Shown here: piece after piece, positions 1-8,777 of the stretch
How positions within the stretch are numbered: the first letter of the stretch is position 1
Layout of the letters: each line of letters starts with the position of its first letter
Origin: Jannaschia aquimarina
GTDB taxonomy: Bacteria; Pseudomonadota; Alphaproteobacteria; Rhodobacterales; Rhodobacteraceae
Direction: 5' to 3'
NCBI RefSeq assembly: GCF_000877395.1
Contig: NZ_JYFE01000027.1
Location: 1 to 64,000, forward strand
Length of the DNA: 64,000 nt
Made by a program: the position numbers and the translations under genes
Notes under the pieces: model-generated
Seen by the model: the letters and a program-made list of their open reading frames with translations, nothing else
What the model was told of the DNA's origin: nothing
The model's database searches: none

Positions 1-25
1 CGGGGGGGGGCGAGCAGGCTCCCCG

Positions 26-88
26 GGATCGCTCCGGTGGAGCGATCCGCCTGCGAGCGGGCGGAGCCCTGGGCACCGGACCGGTGCC
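26..88. other. Two inverted repeats at the left edge
   Basis: Bases 26-34 and 40-48 form a perfect 9-bp stem (GGATCGCTC / GAGCGATCC) around a 5-base loop. Bases 72-88 are a perfect 17-bp palindrome, GGCACCGG-A-CCGGTGCC, whose single central base is too short for a normal hairpin loop, so it looks more like a protein site. The right end of the palindrome overlaps the first register of the GTGCAC array. The gene upstream lies outside the window, so no role can be assigned. Confidence 0.4.
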
Positions 89-133
89 GCTTGTGCAGAC
101 GGGGGGTGCACAGGGGGTGCACAGGGGGTGCAC
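84..133 (+). repeat. GTGCAC 11-bp phased array, copy A
   Basis: Exact GTGCAC palindromes start at 106, 117 and 128, 11 bp apart. A degenerate GTGCCG sits in phase at 84 and GCAGAC at 95, giving five registers over exactly 50 bp. Copy B (19358-19407) and copy C (46844-46893), both read on the minus strand, have the same length, phase and GGGGG spacers; copy B has the same GCAGAC in register 2. Copy A lies 25 bp beyond the 3' end of the converging DMT transporter gene. Eleven bp is about one helical turn, which would place the palindromes on one DNA face. Confidence 0.8.
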
Positions 134-158
134 AGCGGATTTCCGCCGATCGGCCCCT

Positions 159-1022
159 TCAGCGCAGTCGTGAAACCTGCACGGCGAGGATTCCCCCGGC
201 CACGATCGCGACGCCGACCACGTCCACCGGACCCAGCTTCTCGCCCAGCAGGGCCCAGGCGATCACCACGCCGAAGAACGGGTTCAGGAAGTGGAAGGTC
301 GCCGCGGGCGTCGCTCCGATCCGCGCCACAAGCAGGAACCAGACCCAGGTCGCCAACAGCCCTGGAACCAACGTAGTATAGGCGAAAGCCGCTGTCAGCC
401 GCAGGCTCCAGGTCACGTCCCAGACCTCCGTCGCCAGCCCGACTGGCAAGAGGGCGAGTGCGCCGACCAGCATCTGCAACCCCACCACCGTCAACAGGTT
501 GCCCCCGCCCGAGGCGCCCCGAACGGACAGGGTGGCAACCGTCAAAGCGACCACCCCGATCAGGCACAACGCGATCCCCCAGACCGGCGCCCCCCCGGAC
601 ACCCGCGTCCCCATGATCAGGACCACCCCAAGCGTTCCGGCGAAAAGGCCAATGACGCCAATGGGTTTCGTGGGTTCCGAGAAGAGGATCCAGTTCGCCA
701 ATGCGACGCAGAGCGGCAGCGCCGACGCGATGATCGCCGCCAGCGATGCCTCCACCTCCTGCATCGCGACGAAGTTCAGCCCCAGATACAAGGCGTTCTG
801 GCAAATCCCGAACGCAATCACCGCCCGCCATTGCGCCTTGTCGAGTCGCAGCCGCTCTCCGGTCGCCAAGGCCAGCATCAGCCCCAGCACGCCCGATATC
901 GCGAAACGCAGCGACAGCGACAGGATGGGCGGGGCCTCGGCGACGATGATGCGCGCCGACGTAAAGGCCGACGACCACATCAGGGCGAAGAGAAGCCCCA
1001 GCACGAGGGCGCGGAGATCCAT
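159..1022 (-). CDS. DMT-superfamily (EamA) transporter
   Basis: A 287-residue inner-membrane protein with about ten hydrophobic segments, arranged as two tandem EamA halves. It opens with LLFALMWSSAFTSARIIV, typical of drug/metabolite transporters of the RhaT/YdcZ/EamA type, which usually export small metabolites or amino acids. A conserved helix near the C-terminus (PAATFHFLNPFFGVVIAWALLGE) matches the second EamA repeat. The length is normal for the family. Nothing in the sequence fixes the substrate. It is a single gene, on the same strand as the HU gene but separated from it by a terminator, and has no strong ribosome binding site. Confidence 0.85.
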   Translation of the reverse strand: MDLRALVLGLLFALMWSSAFTSARIIVAEAPPILSLSLRFAISGVLGLMLALATGERLRLDKAQWRAVIAFGICQNALYLGLNFVAMQEVEASLAAIIASALPLCVALANWILFSEPTKPIGVIGLFAGTLGVVLIMGTRVSGGAPVWGIALCLIGVVALTVATLSVRGASGGGNLLTVVGLQMLVGALALLPVGLATEVWDVTWSLRLTAAFAYTTLVPGLLATWVWFLLVARIGATPAATFHFLNPFFGVVIAWALLGEKLGPVDVVGVAIVAGGILAVQVSRLR

Positions 1023-1039
1023 CGCGATGCCGTCCGGTC

Positions 1040-1068
1040 AAAAGAAAAGGCCGCCCCGAAGGACGGCC
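1040..1068 (-). terminator. Rho-independent terminator of the HU gene
   Basis: On the minus strand the stem GGCCGTCC / GGGCGGCC (8 pairs, one G-U) closes a UUCG tetraloop and is followed directly by TTTTCTTTT. It lies 25 bp past the stop codon of the HU gene, a textbook intrinsic terminator that separates HU from the DMT transporter. Confidence 0.9.
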
Positions 1069-1092
1069 GGTTCTTGTCCGGATCCGGCGCCC

Positions 1093-1383
1093 TTACGAGT
1101 TGACGCTTTCCTTCAGGGCCTTCGCGATGGTCATCTTGACCACCTTGTCGGCCTCTTTCTTGAACTGCTCGCCCGTGGCGGGATTGCGGACCATCCGCTC
1201 GGGCCGTTCACGGCAGGCGATCTTGCCCACGCCCGGGAGGGTGACGGCGCCGCCGTTGGATACCTCCTCGGTGATGACCTCAACGATCGCGTCGAGCGCG
1301 GACGTCGCCGTCTTCTTGTCCGAATCCATCTTCTCGGCCAGTGCGGCGACAAGCTGCGTCTTGGTCATCGGTTTGGTAGCCAT
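1093..1383 (-). CDS. HU-family DNA-binding protein
   Basis: A 96-residue histone-like protein of the HU/IHF family, which binds and bends DNA as a dimer and compacts the nucleoid. The N-terminal helices (residues 7-40) are followed by the beta-arm region with the family motif RNPATG at 66-71 and a basic C-terminal helix. The start at 1383 (MATKPMTKTQ) is chosen over an upstream in-frame codon because GGAGAG lies 8-9 bases before it and the 96-residue length fits the family. It appears monocistronic, with its own promoter and terminator. It resembles HU rather than IHF, but the exact paralogue cannot be fixed. Confidence 0.92.
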   Translation of the reverse strand: MATKPMTKTQLVAALAEKMDSDKKTATSALDAIVEVITEEVSNGGAVTLPGVGKIACRERPERMVRNPATGEQFKKEADKVVKMTIAKALKESVNS

Positions 1384-1423
1384 GCGGGTCTCTCCTCTCC
1401 CCCAGGGTGTTCTGATTGGCGGG

Positions 1424-1452
1424 ACACTAGACACGCGTTTCCGCGTTCACAA
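1424..1452 (-). promoter_or_regulatory. Putative sigma-70-type promoter of the HU gene
   Basis: On the minus strand TTGTGA (1452-1447) and TAGTGT (1429-1424) are separated by 17 bp, a plausible -35/-10 pair. Transcription would start near 1417, leaving a leader of about 34 nt before the HU start codon. Visual match only. Confidence 0.4.
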
Positions 1453-1496
1453 CAGTTTGAATGGGCCAGAACCCGCTCAAAGCGCCTTATTTTCAC

Positions 1497-2984
1497 TCAC
1501 AGGAAGGCGGTTTCCTCGAAGGAACGCAGCTTCCGGCTGTGGAGTCGCTCCAACGGCATGTCCCTGAGACGCTCCATCGCGCGGACCCCGATCAGGAGAT
1601 GGCGGGCGACCTGTGTCTTGTAGAACTCGCTTGCCATGCCCGGCAGCTTGAGTTCGCCATGCAGCGGCTTGTCGCTCACGCACAGGAGGGTTCCGTAGGG
1701 GACGCGAAAGCGAAACCCGTTGGCGGCGATCGTCGCGGATTCCATGTCCAGGGCGATGGCGCGGCTCTGCGACAGGCGTTGAACGGGACCGGCCTGCTCC
1801 CGCAACTCCCAGTTGCGGTTGTCGATGGTCGCCACGGTTCCGGTGCGCATGATCCGCTTGAGCTCGTATCCTTCGAGGGCGGTGACCTCGGCCACCGCCT
1901 GCTCGAGGCTGACCTGCACTTCCGCCAGGGCCGGGATCGGGACCCAGACCGGCAGGTCGTCGTCCAGCACGTGATCCTCGCGCAGATAGGCATGAGCGAG
2001 GACGAAATCGCCCAGCGACTGGCTGTTCCGCAGGCCCGCGCAATGGCCGACCATCAGCCAGACATGGGGGCGAAGCACCGCGATATGGTCCGTGGCCGTC
2101 TTGGCGTTCGACGGGCCGACGCCGATATTGACCAGCGAGATCCCCTGGTTGTCCTTTCGGGTCAGGTGATAGGTCGGCATCTGGGGCATCTTGGCCGGCT
2201 CTGTGATCGGTGCATCCGGATTGGCCGACGTCACCATCTGGTTCAGCGGCCCGACCAGGGCTTCGTAGCCCGAGTCCGGATCACGCAATGCGTCCCGCGC
2301 ATAGGCGATGAATTCGTCGATGTAGAATTGGTAGTTCGTGAAGAGGACGTGGTTCTGGAAATGCGCCGGATCCGTCGCCGTGTAATGCGCCAACCGGGCG
2401 AGAGAGTAGTCGACCCGCTGTGCCGTGAACGGCGCCAGCGCGCGGGAGCCGTCTTCGAACGTGAAGCCAGTGCCGTTGACGATGTCGTCGTTCGTCGTCT
2501 CGAGGTCGGGCACGTCGAAGACGTCGCGCATCAGGAACGGCAGCACTCCGTCCTGCGGCACCGTCAGGTCGCTGTCGCCAAGCATCGCGAAATGGATCGG
2601 GATCGGCGTACGTGACCACCCCACGGTCACCGGCTCGTCGTGAGACTTCAGGAGCAGGCCGATCTGCTGGGTCAGATACCCGGCGAAAAGGTCTGGCCGG
2701 GTGATCGTCGCCGCGTAGTAACCTGGTTCGGCGACGTGGCCGAAGCTCAACCGGCTGTCGGTCCGCCCGAAGGTCGCGGTGAAGAAACGGACCTCGGGGT
2801 AGAACGCCCGGTAGCGACATTCCGGGCGGCCTTCCTCGACGGCCTGCGCGAAGTTGCTGCGCAGGTAGTCGATGGCCTGCTCATAGAGACGCTGCAACTC
2901 GGCCACCGCCTCTGCGGCGTCGGTAAAGGATTTCGGATCGGTGTCGTCGGGCGAGCAGACGGGGATCAGCCTTGGGTCGGTCAT
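1497..2984 (-). CDS. amn: AMP nucleosidase
   Basis: A 495-residue cytosolic enzyme that hydrolyses AMP to adenine and ribose 5-phosphate, a purine salvage and adenylate-control step. The N-terminal half (to about residue 180) matches the Amn-specific regulatory domain. The C-terminal half is a nucleoside-phosphorylase-type fold with VNIGVGPSNAKT, the DMES motif at 413-416 and an SD pair near 437-438 (CVSDKPLHGE) supplying the catalytic Asp. The length agrees with other bacterial Amn proteins. Its ATG overlaps the adenine deaminase stop by 4 bases (ATGA), so the two are translationally coupled and act in sequence. Confidence 0.95.
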   Translation of the reverse strand: MTDPRLIPVCSPDDTDPKSFTDAAEAVAELQRLYEQAIDYLRSNFAQAVEEGRPECRYRAFYPEVRFFTATFGRTDSRLSFGHVAEPGYYAATITRPDLFAGYLTQQIGLLLKSHDEPVTVGWSRTPIPIHFAMLGDSDLTVPQDGVLPFLMRDVFDVPDLETTNDDIVNGTGFTFEDGSRALAPFTAQRVDYSLARLAHYTATDPAHFQNHVLFTNYQFYIDEFIAYARDALRDPDSGYEALVGPLNQMVTSANPDAPITEPAKMPQMPTYHLTRKDNQGISLVNIGVGPSNAKTATDHIAVLRPHVWLMVGHCAGLRNSQSLGDFVLAHAYLREDHVLDDDLPVWVPIPALAEVQVSLEQAVAEVTALEGYELKRIMRTGTVATIDNRNWELREQAGPVQRLSQSRAIALDMESATIAANGFRFRVPYGTLLCVSDKPLHGELKLPGMASEFYKTQVARHLLIGVRAMERLRDMPLERLHSRKLRSFEETAFL

Positions 2985-4774
2985 GCGGTCTCGATAAGGT
3001 CGGTCAGTTCGAATTTCGTGACGTCCACCAGCCCCAGATCACTGATCCGAAGTTCTGGAATCACCACGAGTGCAAGCAGCGAGTGCTGCATGTAGGCATT
3101 GTTCAGAGTGCAGCCCGCCTCGCGCATCGCGGCCATCAGGTTCCCCGCCTTCGCGGCGACCTCGGCGGCGGGACGGTCCGACATGAGACCCGCGATCGGC
3201 AGTTCGACGAGCGCACGCTCGGATCCGTCTGCCCAGAGCGTCACGCCGCCCCCTACTTCGGCCAGCCGGTTCGCGGCGGCGGCCATCATCGCCCGATCGG
3301 TGCCGACGACGATCATGTGGTGACTGTCGTGTGCAACGGTCGACGCCATCGCCATCGGGCCGCGATAGCCAAACCCCGCGACGAACCCGTTGGTGACGCC
3401 GCCGGTCGCACGGTGCCGCTCGACCAGCGCGATCTGACACGTGTCGCCCTCCCCCTCGACCAACCCGTCCCGGACAGGGAGATCGCGGCTCAGCGCCTTG
3501 GTCGGCGCCTGGTTCTCGACCACCCCGATGACACGCGTGGTGACGGTATTGGCCCCGCTCGGCGCGGGAATTTCGAAGGCGGACGCGTCGAGCGTGTGTT
3601 TCAGGCGAACGGTCGCGCGCGCTTCCTCGGGCCAGTCCAGATGGGGACACTCGACCAGAAGCTCGCCGTCGCGCGCGACCTCTTGGCCCAGAGCCCAGAC
3701 CCTCTCGATGGGTAGGTCGGTCAGCGATGAGGTCAGGATGCAATCCGCCCGCCGGCCCGGCGCGATGCTGCCCAAATCGCGACCCAGACCGAAATGCTCG
3801 GCTGTGTTGATCGTGGCCATCTGCAGGGCGATCAGCGGATCGCAGCCGCAGGCGATGGCATGGCGGACCACGCGGTCCATGTGCCCCTCGTGGACAAGGG
3901 TCGCCGCCATGCAATCGTCGGTGCAGAGGATCGCGCCGCGCGGATCGAGCCCCTTGTCGGTGATCGCGGTGATCTGGCTTTCGACGTCATACCAGGCGCT
4001 GCCTAGCCGCATCATCGCGCGCATCCCCTGCCGCATCCGCGCGATCGCATCCTCCTCGCTGGTGCCTTCGTGGTCGTCGGCGGGGCCGCCGGCGGCATAG
4101 GCGTGGAAGGCGGGCCCCAGATCGGGCGAGGCATAATGCCCGCCGATCGTCTTGCGCGCCTCCGCGGTCGCTGCCATCTCGGCCAGCATCTTGGCGTCGC
4201 CCGCGATCACGCCGGGGAAGTTCATCATCTCGCCCAAGCCGATCACGCCCGGCCAGGTCATCGCCTCGGCCACGTCGTCCGGACCGATCTCGTGGCCCGT
4301 CGTTTCCAGTCCCGGCGCGCTCGGGGCGCAGGACGGCATCTGGACGAACATGCTGCAGGGCAGGCCTCGCGCCTCGTCGTGCATCAAGCGCACCCCGCGC
4401 AATCCGAGCACGTTGGCGATCTCGTGCGGGTCGGTGAACATGGCGGTGGTGCCATGGGGGATCACGGCGGCCGCGAATTCCGCTGGCGTCAGCATGCCCG
4501 ACTCGACATGCATATGCGCGTCGCACAAGCCCGGGACCAGATAGCCCTCGACCTCTTCCACACGCGTATCCGGACCGATGCAATGGGACGCATCGGGGCC
4601 GACATAGGCAAAACGTCCACGGGCGATCGCGACGTCCCACTCAACGGTTTCGCGCGTCTGTACGAGCACGACCTTCGCGCCCCTTATGACGGTGTCCGCC
4701 GGGGCGCGTCCGGCTGCGATGGCGATGAGATCAGGAGCGGCGTCGGGCCAGGAAGGAAGGGTCTCGGGCGACAT
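2981..4774 (-). CDS. ade: Adenine deaminase
   Basis: A 597-residue metal-dependent amidohydrolase that converts adenine to hypoxanthine and ammonia. The metal-binding HMH pair is at residues 87-89 (LCDAHMHVESG). Further ligands appear in VIGLGEMMNFPGV and GGHYASPDLG, and the Asp in LCTDDC. The large C-terminal region with LNNAYMQHSLLALVVIPELRISD is characteristic of adenine deaminases rather than other amidohydrolases. The start at 4774 (MSPETLP) is the only Met near the beginning of the conserved region; an open frame continues upstream but is not protein-like. It is the first gene of the operon with amn and is divergent from the topoisomerase gene. Confidence 0.95.
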   Translation of the reverse strand: MSPETLPSWPDAAPDLIAIAAGRAPADTVIRGAKVVLVQTRETVEWDVAIARGRFAYVGPDASHCIGPDTRVEEVEGYLVPGLCDAHMHVESGMLTPAEFAAAVIPHGTTAMFTDPHEIANVLGLRGVRLMHDEARGLPCSMFVQMPSCAPSAPGLETTGHEIGPDDVAEAMTWPGVIGLGEMMNFPGVIAGDAKMLAEMAATAEARKTIGGHYASPDLGPAFHAYAAGGPADDHEGTSEEDAIARMRQGMRAMMRLGSAWYDVESQITAITDKGLDPRGAILCTDDCMAATLVHEGHMDRVVRHAIACGCDPLIALQMATINTAEHFGLGRDLGSIAPGRRADCILTSSLTDLPIERVWALGQEVARDGELLVECPHLDWPEEARATVRLKHTLDASAFEIPAPSGANTVTTRVIGVVENQAPTKALSRDLPVRDGLVEGEGDTCQIALVERHRATGGVTNGFVAGFGYRGPMAMASTVAHDSHHMIVVGTDRAMMAAAANRLAEVGGGVTLWADGSERALVELPIAGLMSDRPAAEVAAKAGNLMAAMREAGCTLNNAYMQHSLLALVVIPELRISDLGLVDVTKFELTDLIETA

Positions 4775-4831
4775 GGCGCACGGTGTCACGGGGCACACGC
4801 AACCGCAAGGCACCCTGCGCGTTGCCTGTGC

Positions 4832-5791
4832 ATGACGCCCGATCTCATCTACTACCCGGACGATCAGCCCGGCATCACCCGCCGGCGCGCGGGGCGCGGC
4901 TGGTCCTATCGGGCCCCCGATGGCACGACCATAGACGACGCGCGGGAGCGTGCGCGGATCGACGCGCTCGCCGTTCCTCCCGCCTATAGCGACGTGTGGA
5001 TCAGCCCCAAGCCGCTTGGACACCTCCAGGCGACCGGCAAGGATGCGCGAACGCGGAAGCAATATCGCTACCATCCCGAGTTCCGGGCCTGGCAGGAGCG
5101 GCGCAAGTTCGACCAGCTTCCCGCCTTCGGAGAGGCGCTGCCGCGCCTGCGCCGCCGTGTCGCCGATGCGCTCAAGGGTGAAGCGGGCGAGCGCGATTTC
5201 GCAATCGCCGCCGTGTTGCGGTTGATCGACCGCTCCAGCATCCGGATCGGGTCGGAAGCCTACCGCGCCGAAAACGGGACAGAGGGCGCCACGACGCTTC
5301 GGGCCGGGAACATTCGGCTCGACGGAAATGGGGTCCGGGTCGCCTGGCGGGCGAAAGGCGGCCAGCGGGTTCGCAAGCAGGTCTCGGATCGGACCCTCGC
5401 GCGCGCGCTCGACAGATTGTCTGAATTGCCGGGCGCGCCGCTTTTCGAATGGATCGACGGGGACGAAAGATACCGCGTGCAGGCCGTGCAGGTGAACGAC
5501 TGGCTGGCCGAGGCGGGCGCGCCGGACGGGTCGACCGCCAAGACGTTTCGAACCTGGAACGGCTCCGTTGCGGCCCTCGCGGCGGCGCGGAAGGCGGGCG
5601 AGGGCGTCACGATCAAGGAAATGTCCGAGGCCGCCGCGGAGCGGCTGCACAACACGCCGACCATCGCCCGGAATTCCTACATTCATCCCGCGGTCATCGA
5701 CCTCGCCTCCGACTGGAGCGAGATAGAAGTCCCGGACGCGCCTACCGGCCTGAAGATGGACGAACGCGCGCTGCTGGGGCTGATCCTCTGA
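4832..5791 (+). CDS. DNA topoisomerase IB
   Basis: A 319-residue type IB topoisomerase of the poxvirus-like bacterial family. It nicks one strand through a 3'-phosphotyrosine and relaxes supercoils without ATP. The N-terminal domain runs to about residue 80. The catalytic domain carries the Arg/Lys residues (RLIDRSSIRIGSEAY, FRTWNG) and the nucleophile Tyr283 in ARNSYIHP. The start at 4832 (MTPDLIYYP) matches the family start; the open frame extends upstream but that part is antisense to ade. No clear Shine-Dalgarno sequence is seen before this ATG. Confidence 0.92.
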   Translation: MTPDLIYYPDDQPGITRRRAGRGWSYRAPDGTTIDDARERARIDALAVPPAYSDVWISPKPLGHLQATGKDARTRKQYRYHPEFRAWQERRKFDQLPAFGEALPRLRRRVADALKGEAGERDFAIAAVLRLIDRSSIRIGSEAYRAENGTEGATTLRAGNIRLDGNGVRVAWRAKGGQRVRKQVSDRTLARALDRLSELPGAPLFEWIDGDERYRVQAVQVNDWLAEAGAPDGSTAKTFRTWNGSVAALAAARKAGEGVTIKEMSEAAAERLHNTPTIARNSYIHPAVIDLASDWSEIEVPDAPTGLKMDERALLGLIL

Positions 5792-5800
5792 ATGGCAGCG

Positions 5801-6700
5801 TTACTTGGCGCCTTCGACCGCATCGAGGATGTAGCGTGCGCAGATCAGGTCGAGATGGGCGCCGCCACCGTTCTTGAAGACCGTGATATCGTCGTCGCTT
5901 CGATCAAAGCGGTCGAGGTCGTAGAAATCGGCGATGACGTCATCGCGGTCTATGGCTCCGGTCGAAAGCGGGATCTTGAGTTCCCCGATATGATCGAATG
6001 TTGTCTCTCGGCTATCCACGAAAATGCGGCCACGGCGGAGGGCGGCATCGTCCGCCTCTCGCATGTCTGGGCGGTATGCTCCGATCAGATCGAGGTGTTG
6101 GCCCGGTTTGAGCCACTCGCCTTCGATCACCGGTTCGGTCGCCATGGTGGCGCAGGTCACGATATCGGCTGCGCCAACGGCCCCCGCCAGATCCGTGACA
6201 GCTTCACAATTCCGGCCATCCGCAAAGGCGCGGGCATTCTCTGTTGCTCGCGACCAGACGAGGAAGCGCGCCTCGGGGAAGGCGGCGCCATAGGCCGCCC
6301 GCAACGAGGCCGCGACGGTGCCGGAGCCGACGATCAGGATCGTCCGCGCATCCCGCCGTGCCAGACGCCGCGCGGCGAGAAGGCTGTCCCCTGCCGTCTT
6401 CCATTTCGTCAGCAGGTGAAAGTCCAGCATCGCGGCCAACGTGCCGTCGGTATCGGAGAACAGGCTGACCGCCCCGTTGATCGTGGGGCCCACGTTTTCG
6501 GGGAAGATCGTCGCCGTCTTCACCAGACTTCCCAATCCGTCGATCCAGGCTGCCCGGCTGAGGAGCGTGTCGGGATCGCGGTAGAGGAACGTGTCCCCGA
6601 TCTCGGCGCGCGGGAGCGAGTGCCCTGCTGCGAGGGCATCGGTCAGCGCGATCCAGTCCAGATGGCGTTCGGCGGAGGCGTCGATGAAAGGCGGCATCAT
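5801..6700 (-). CDS. Ornithine cyclodeaminase/mu-crystallin family protein
   Basis: A 299-residue NAD(P)-dependent protein of the ornithine cyclodeaminase/alanine dehydrogenase/mu-crystallin family. The substrate lobe carries KTATIFPEN with the family Lys. The Rossmann core has ILIVGSGTVAASL, then DIVTCATMATEPVI, and a C-terminal FKNGGGAHLDL close to the family's FKSxGxAxxDL. Members act on ornithine, proline analogues, ketimines or amino acids; the substrate cannot be read from this sequence. It lies 18 bp after the HAD gene on the same strand, so the two are probably co-transcribed. Convergent with topoisomerase IB. Confidence 0.88.
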   Translation of the reverse strand: MMPPFIDASAERHLDWIALTDALAAGHSLPRAEIGDTFLYRDPDTLLSRAAWIDGLGSLVKTATIFPENVGPTINGAVSLFSDTDGTLAAMLDFHLLTKWKTAGDSLLAARRLARRDARTILIVGSGTVAASLRAAYGAAFPEARFLVWSRATENARAFADGRNCEAVTDLAGAVGAADIVTCATMATEPVIEGEWLKPGQHLDLIGAYRPDMREADDAALRRGRIFVDSRETTFDHIGELKIPLSTGAIDRDDVIADFYDLDRFDRSDDDITVFKNGGGAHLDLICARYILDAVEGAK

Positions 6701-6718
6701 GTCTCCATCCCGAATATG

Positions 6719-7342
6719 TCAGGCAGCTTCTGCCTCGGTCAGTAGGCCTTCGCGCACCAGCCGGTCCGCCCAGCCGTCCGCACCCTCGAAGAGATGCGTG
6801 CGCCATCCTCGCCCTTCCGCGACGGTGATGTTATCCGGCCTGTCATCCGCGAAGAGATGCGCGGGGCCGGGCCGTCCCGTCGCGGCTTCGACGGCCGCGT
6901 AGATCTCGGGCGCCGGCTTGATGACGCCCAGCCGTCCGGAGACATGGGCCGCGTCGAATTCATCGAGGAATTCGTAGTGCCGCTTGGCGAGTTCGAAACT
7001 CTCGTCGCTGAAATTGGTCAAGGCATGGACGGGAATGCCCTTGGCGCGCAGCGCGCGCATCAGGCGCACGGATCTGTCGATCGCAGGGCTGGCGAGGGCG
7101 AGCCAGTCATCGTGCCAGAGCCGGATCTCGTCGCGCCATTCGGGATGCGCGTCGGCGGTCTCGTAGATCACGTCGCGGAACCCTTCGCCGCGATCGAGCC
7201 GAAGATTCATTTCAGGCAGGTCCACCGCCGCGAACAACGCGCGGCGGCGGACCGGTCCGATCCGGGCGTCGTAGTAGCGCTCGGGTTGCCACTCGATGAG
7301 GACATTGCCTACGTCCAGCACGACGACCGTCTCGTCCGTCAT
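6719..7342 (-). CDS. HAD-family hydrolase (HAD-IA, YihX-like)
   Basis: A 207-residue haloacid-dehalogenase-like phosphatase. Motif I is LDVGNVLIEW with the nucleophile Asp10; as in YihX-type enzymes the second Asp of the usual DxD is Gly. Motif II is ALTNFS, the Lys is in GVIKPAPEIY, and motif IV is LFADDRPDNI. Family members dephosphorylate sugar phosphates or similar small molecules. The substrate here is unknown. It is the first gene of a probable two-gene unit with the ornithine cyclodeaminase-like gene. Confidence 0.88.
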   Translation of the reverse strand: MTDETVVVLDVGNVLIEWQPERYYDARIGPVRRRALFAAVDLPEMNLRLDRGEGFRDVIYETADAHPEWRDEIRLWHDDWLALASPAIDRSVRLMRALRAKGIPVHALTNFSDESFELAKRHYEFLDEFDAAHVSGRLGVIKPAPEIYAAVEAATGRPGPAHLFADDRPDNITVAEGRGWRTHLFEGADGWADRLVREGLLTEAEAA

Positions 7343-7394
7343 GTCGTTTGTCTGCCGCGATGCGGGACTTGGCAGAGACTTCCGGGTCTTTCCT

Positions 7395-8327
7395 TCATGT
7401 ACCCCCCGTGAGGATGCCGACCACGGCAGAGACCGTGAGAATCGAAATGGCAGTCGAGACCAAGATAGCCGCGGAAACGCGTTGTGGAGCTACCCCATAG
7501 TGTTGTGCGAGCATGTAGACGTTACCGGCAACCGGCATCGCTGCCGCCGAGATCATCACGGTCGCGGCGTAGGGATCGGAAACCGGAAAGAAGTAAAATG
7601 CCGACACCGCTACCGCGAGCGGGTGAAGCACGAGTTTCGCAAAGCTCAGCCAGCCGGCGACCGAAAGGCGTTCCGCCGATTTTCCGGCTAGGCTGGCGCC
7701 AATGGCGAACAAGGCGCCCGGCGTGGCGGCGGCCCCCAATATGTCGACGAACTCGGCGACGGGGACCCAGAGGTCGCGGCCGGTCGCCGACCACGCGATC
7801 CCGAGGGCGATCGATACGATCATGGGGTTCTTCAGAAGGCCCAGCCCCACCGTCCGTAGGGTCGCCCATCCGGCCTCGCCCCGCGATCCGGTGATCAGGA
7901 TCACGATCAGGGACGAGAACACGATCAGGTCCGTGGCCAGGATCATCAGCATCGGACCCGCCGATTGCGGTCCGAGCAGCAGGGCGAGCATCGGAATGCC
8001 CATGAAGCCGACATTGCCGATCACCGCGCACTGCGCCTCGACCGCCGACTCGGCCACGGACAGGCCGCGCAGGAACCCGACCGCTGTCGCGATCAGGTAG
8101 ACGAATGTCGTTCCCCAGAGATAAGCGGCGATGAAGCGCAGATCGAGGATCTCCGCCAATGTCAGATTGGCCGCAAAGTCGAACAGCATCGCCGACAGGG
8201 CGAAGAAGAAGACGAACTTGGTCAGATAGGCCGTCGCTTCGGCTGTGAAGAAGCGGGTTCGCCCCGCCAAGTAGCCCAACCCGATCAGGGCGAAGAAGGG
8301 CAGCGTCTTCAGAAAAATCGCGAGCAC
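7395..8327 (-). CDS. AEC-family permease
   Basis: A 310-residue inner-membrane protein of the auxin efflux carrier family (AEC). It has about ten hydrophobic segments in two halves; the N-terminal FFALIGLGYLAGR and the mid-protein NVGFMGIPMLALLLG are typical of the family. Bacterial members carry organic acids such as malate or malonate, or export amino acids; the substrate is undetermined. The length is normal. It stands alone on the minus strand with no obvious terminator. Confidence 0.9.
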   Translation of the reverse strand: MLAIFLKTLPFFALIGLGYLAGRTRFFTAEATAYLTKFVFFFALSAMLFDFAANLTLAEILDLRFIAAYLWGTTFVYLIATAVGFLRGLSVAESAVEAQCAVIGNVGFMGIPMLALLLGPQSAGPMLMILATDLIVFSSLIVILITGSRGEAGWATLRTVGLGLLKNPMIVSIALGIAWSATGRDLWVPVAEFVDILGAAATPGALFAIGASLAGKSAERLSVAGWLSFAKLVLHPLAVAVSAFYFFPVSDPYAATVMISAAAMPVAGNVYMLAQHYGVAPQRVSAAILVSTAISILTVSAVVGILTGGT

Positions 8328-8385
8328 GCCGAACCGCTAGCGGCGGCGTCGCCGTGTGTCTATCACCAAGCGGGCCGCGCGCGGA

Positions 8386-8622
8386 TCAGAATGCCTTGAA
8401 CGTCAGCGTCGTCAGCGTGCGCTCGATCCCGTCGATGTCGAGCAGATGCTCGTTGATCCAGTGACCGATATCCTCGTCCCGGGGGATGTAGAGCTTTACC
8501 AGCAGGTCGTATTCACCCGAGGTCGAGTAGAGTTCGGAGTGGACTTCGCGCAGGGCGATCGCATCGGCGACTGCGTAGGTGGTTCCAGGGCGGCAGCGGA
8601 TCTGCACGAAGACGCATTGCAT
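8386..8622 (-). CDS. Stand-alone RAM-domain (Lrp/AsnC C-terminal) protein
   Basis: A 78-residue protein consisting only of the ligand-binding RAM domain of Lrp/AsnC regulators: strand VFVQIRCRPG, helix, then YSTSGEYDLLVKLYIP and a final strand IERTLTTLTFKAF. The DNA-binding helix-turn-helix of full Lrp proteins is absent and the start is a normal ATG, so this is not a truncation at the window edge. Such short proteins form ring-like oligomers and may bind amino acids, but their function is poorly known. Confidence 0.85.
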   Translation of the reverse strand: MQCVFVQIRCRPGTTYAVADAIALREVHSELYSTSGEYDLLVKLYIPRDEDIGHWINEHLLDIDGIERTLTTLTFKAF

Positions 8623-8777
8623 GGTTGGGGCCTGACGTTCCGACGATTTCCCCGCAGAGCTATCGACAGGTCGTTCGCCTGTCTATCGTTGGAGCCCTAC
8701 CCCGCAGACACAGATGTTGTAACTCCCTTCAGCCGGCCGCCCATCCCACACCGCCGCATAGGCGGTTGTGCGCAGGT

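Noticed and set aside
84-133. CRISPR array
   Set aside because: The 11-bp unit is far too short, the spacers are GGGGG-like and not unique, and no cas genes are present.
4775-5686. Upstream in-frame extension of adenine deaminase
   Set aside because: It lies antisense to topoisomerase IB and has no conserved features; the family start is at 4774.
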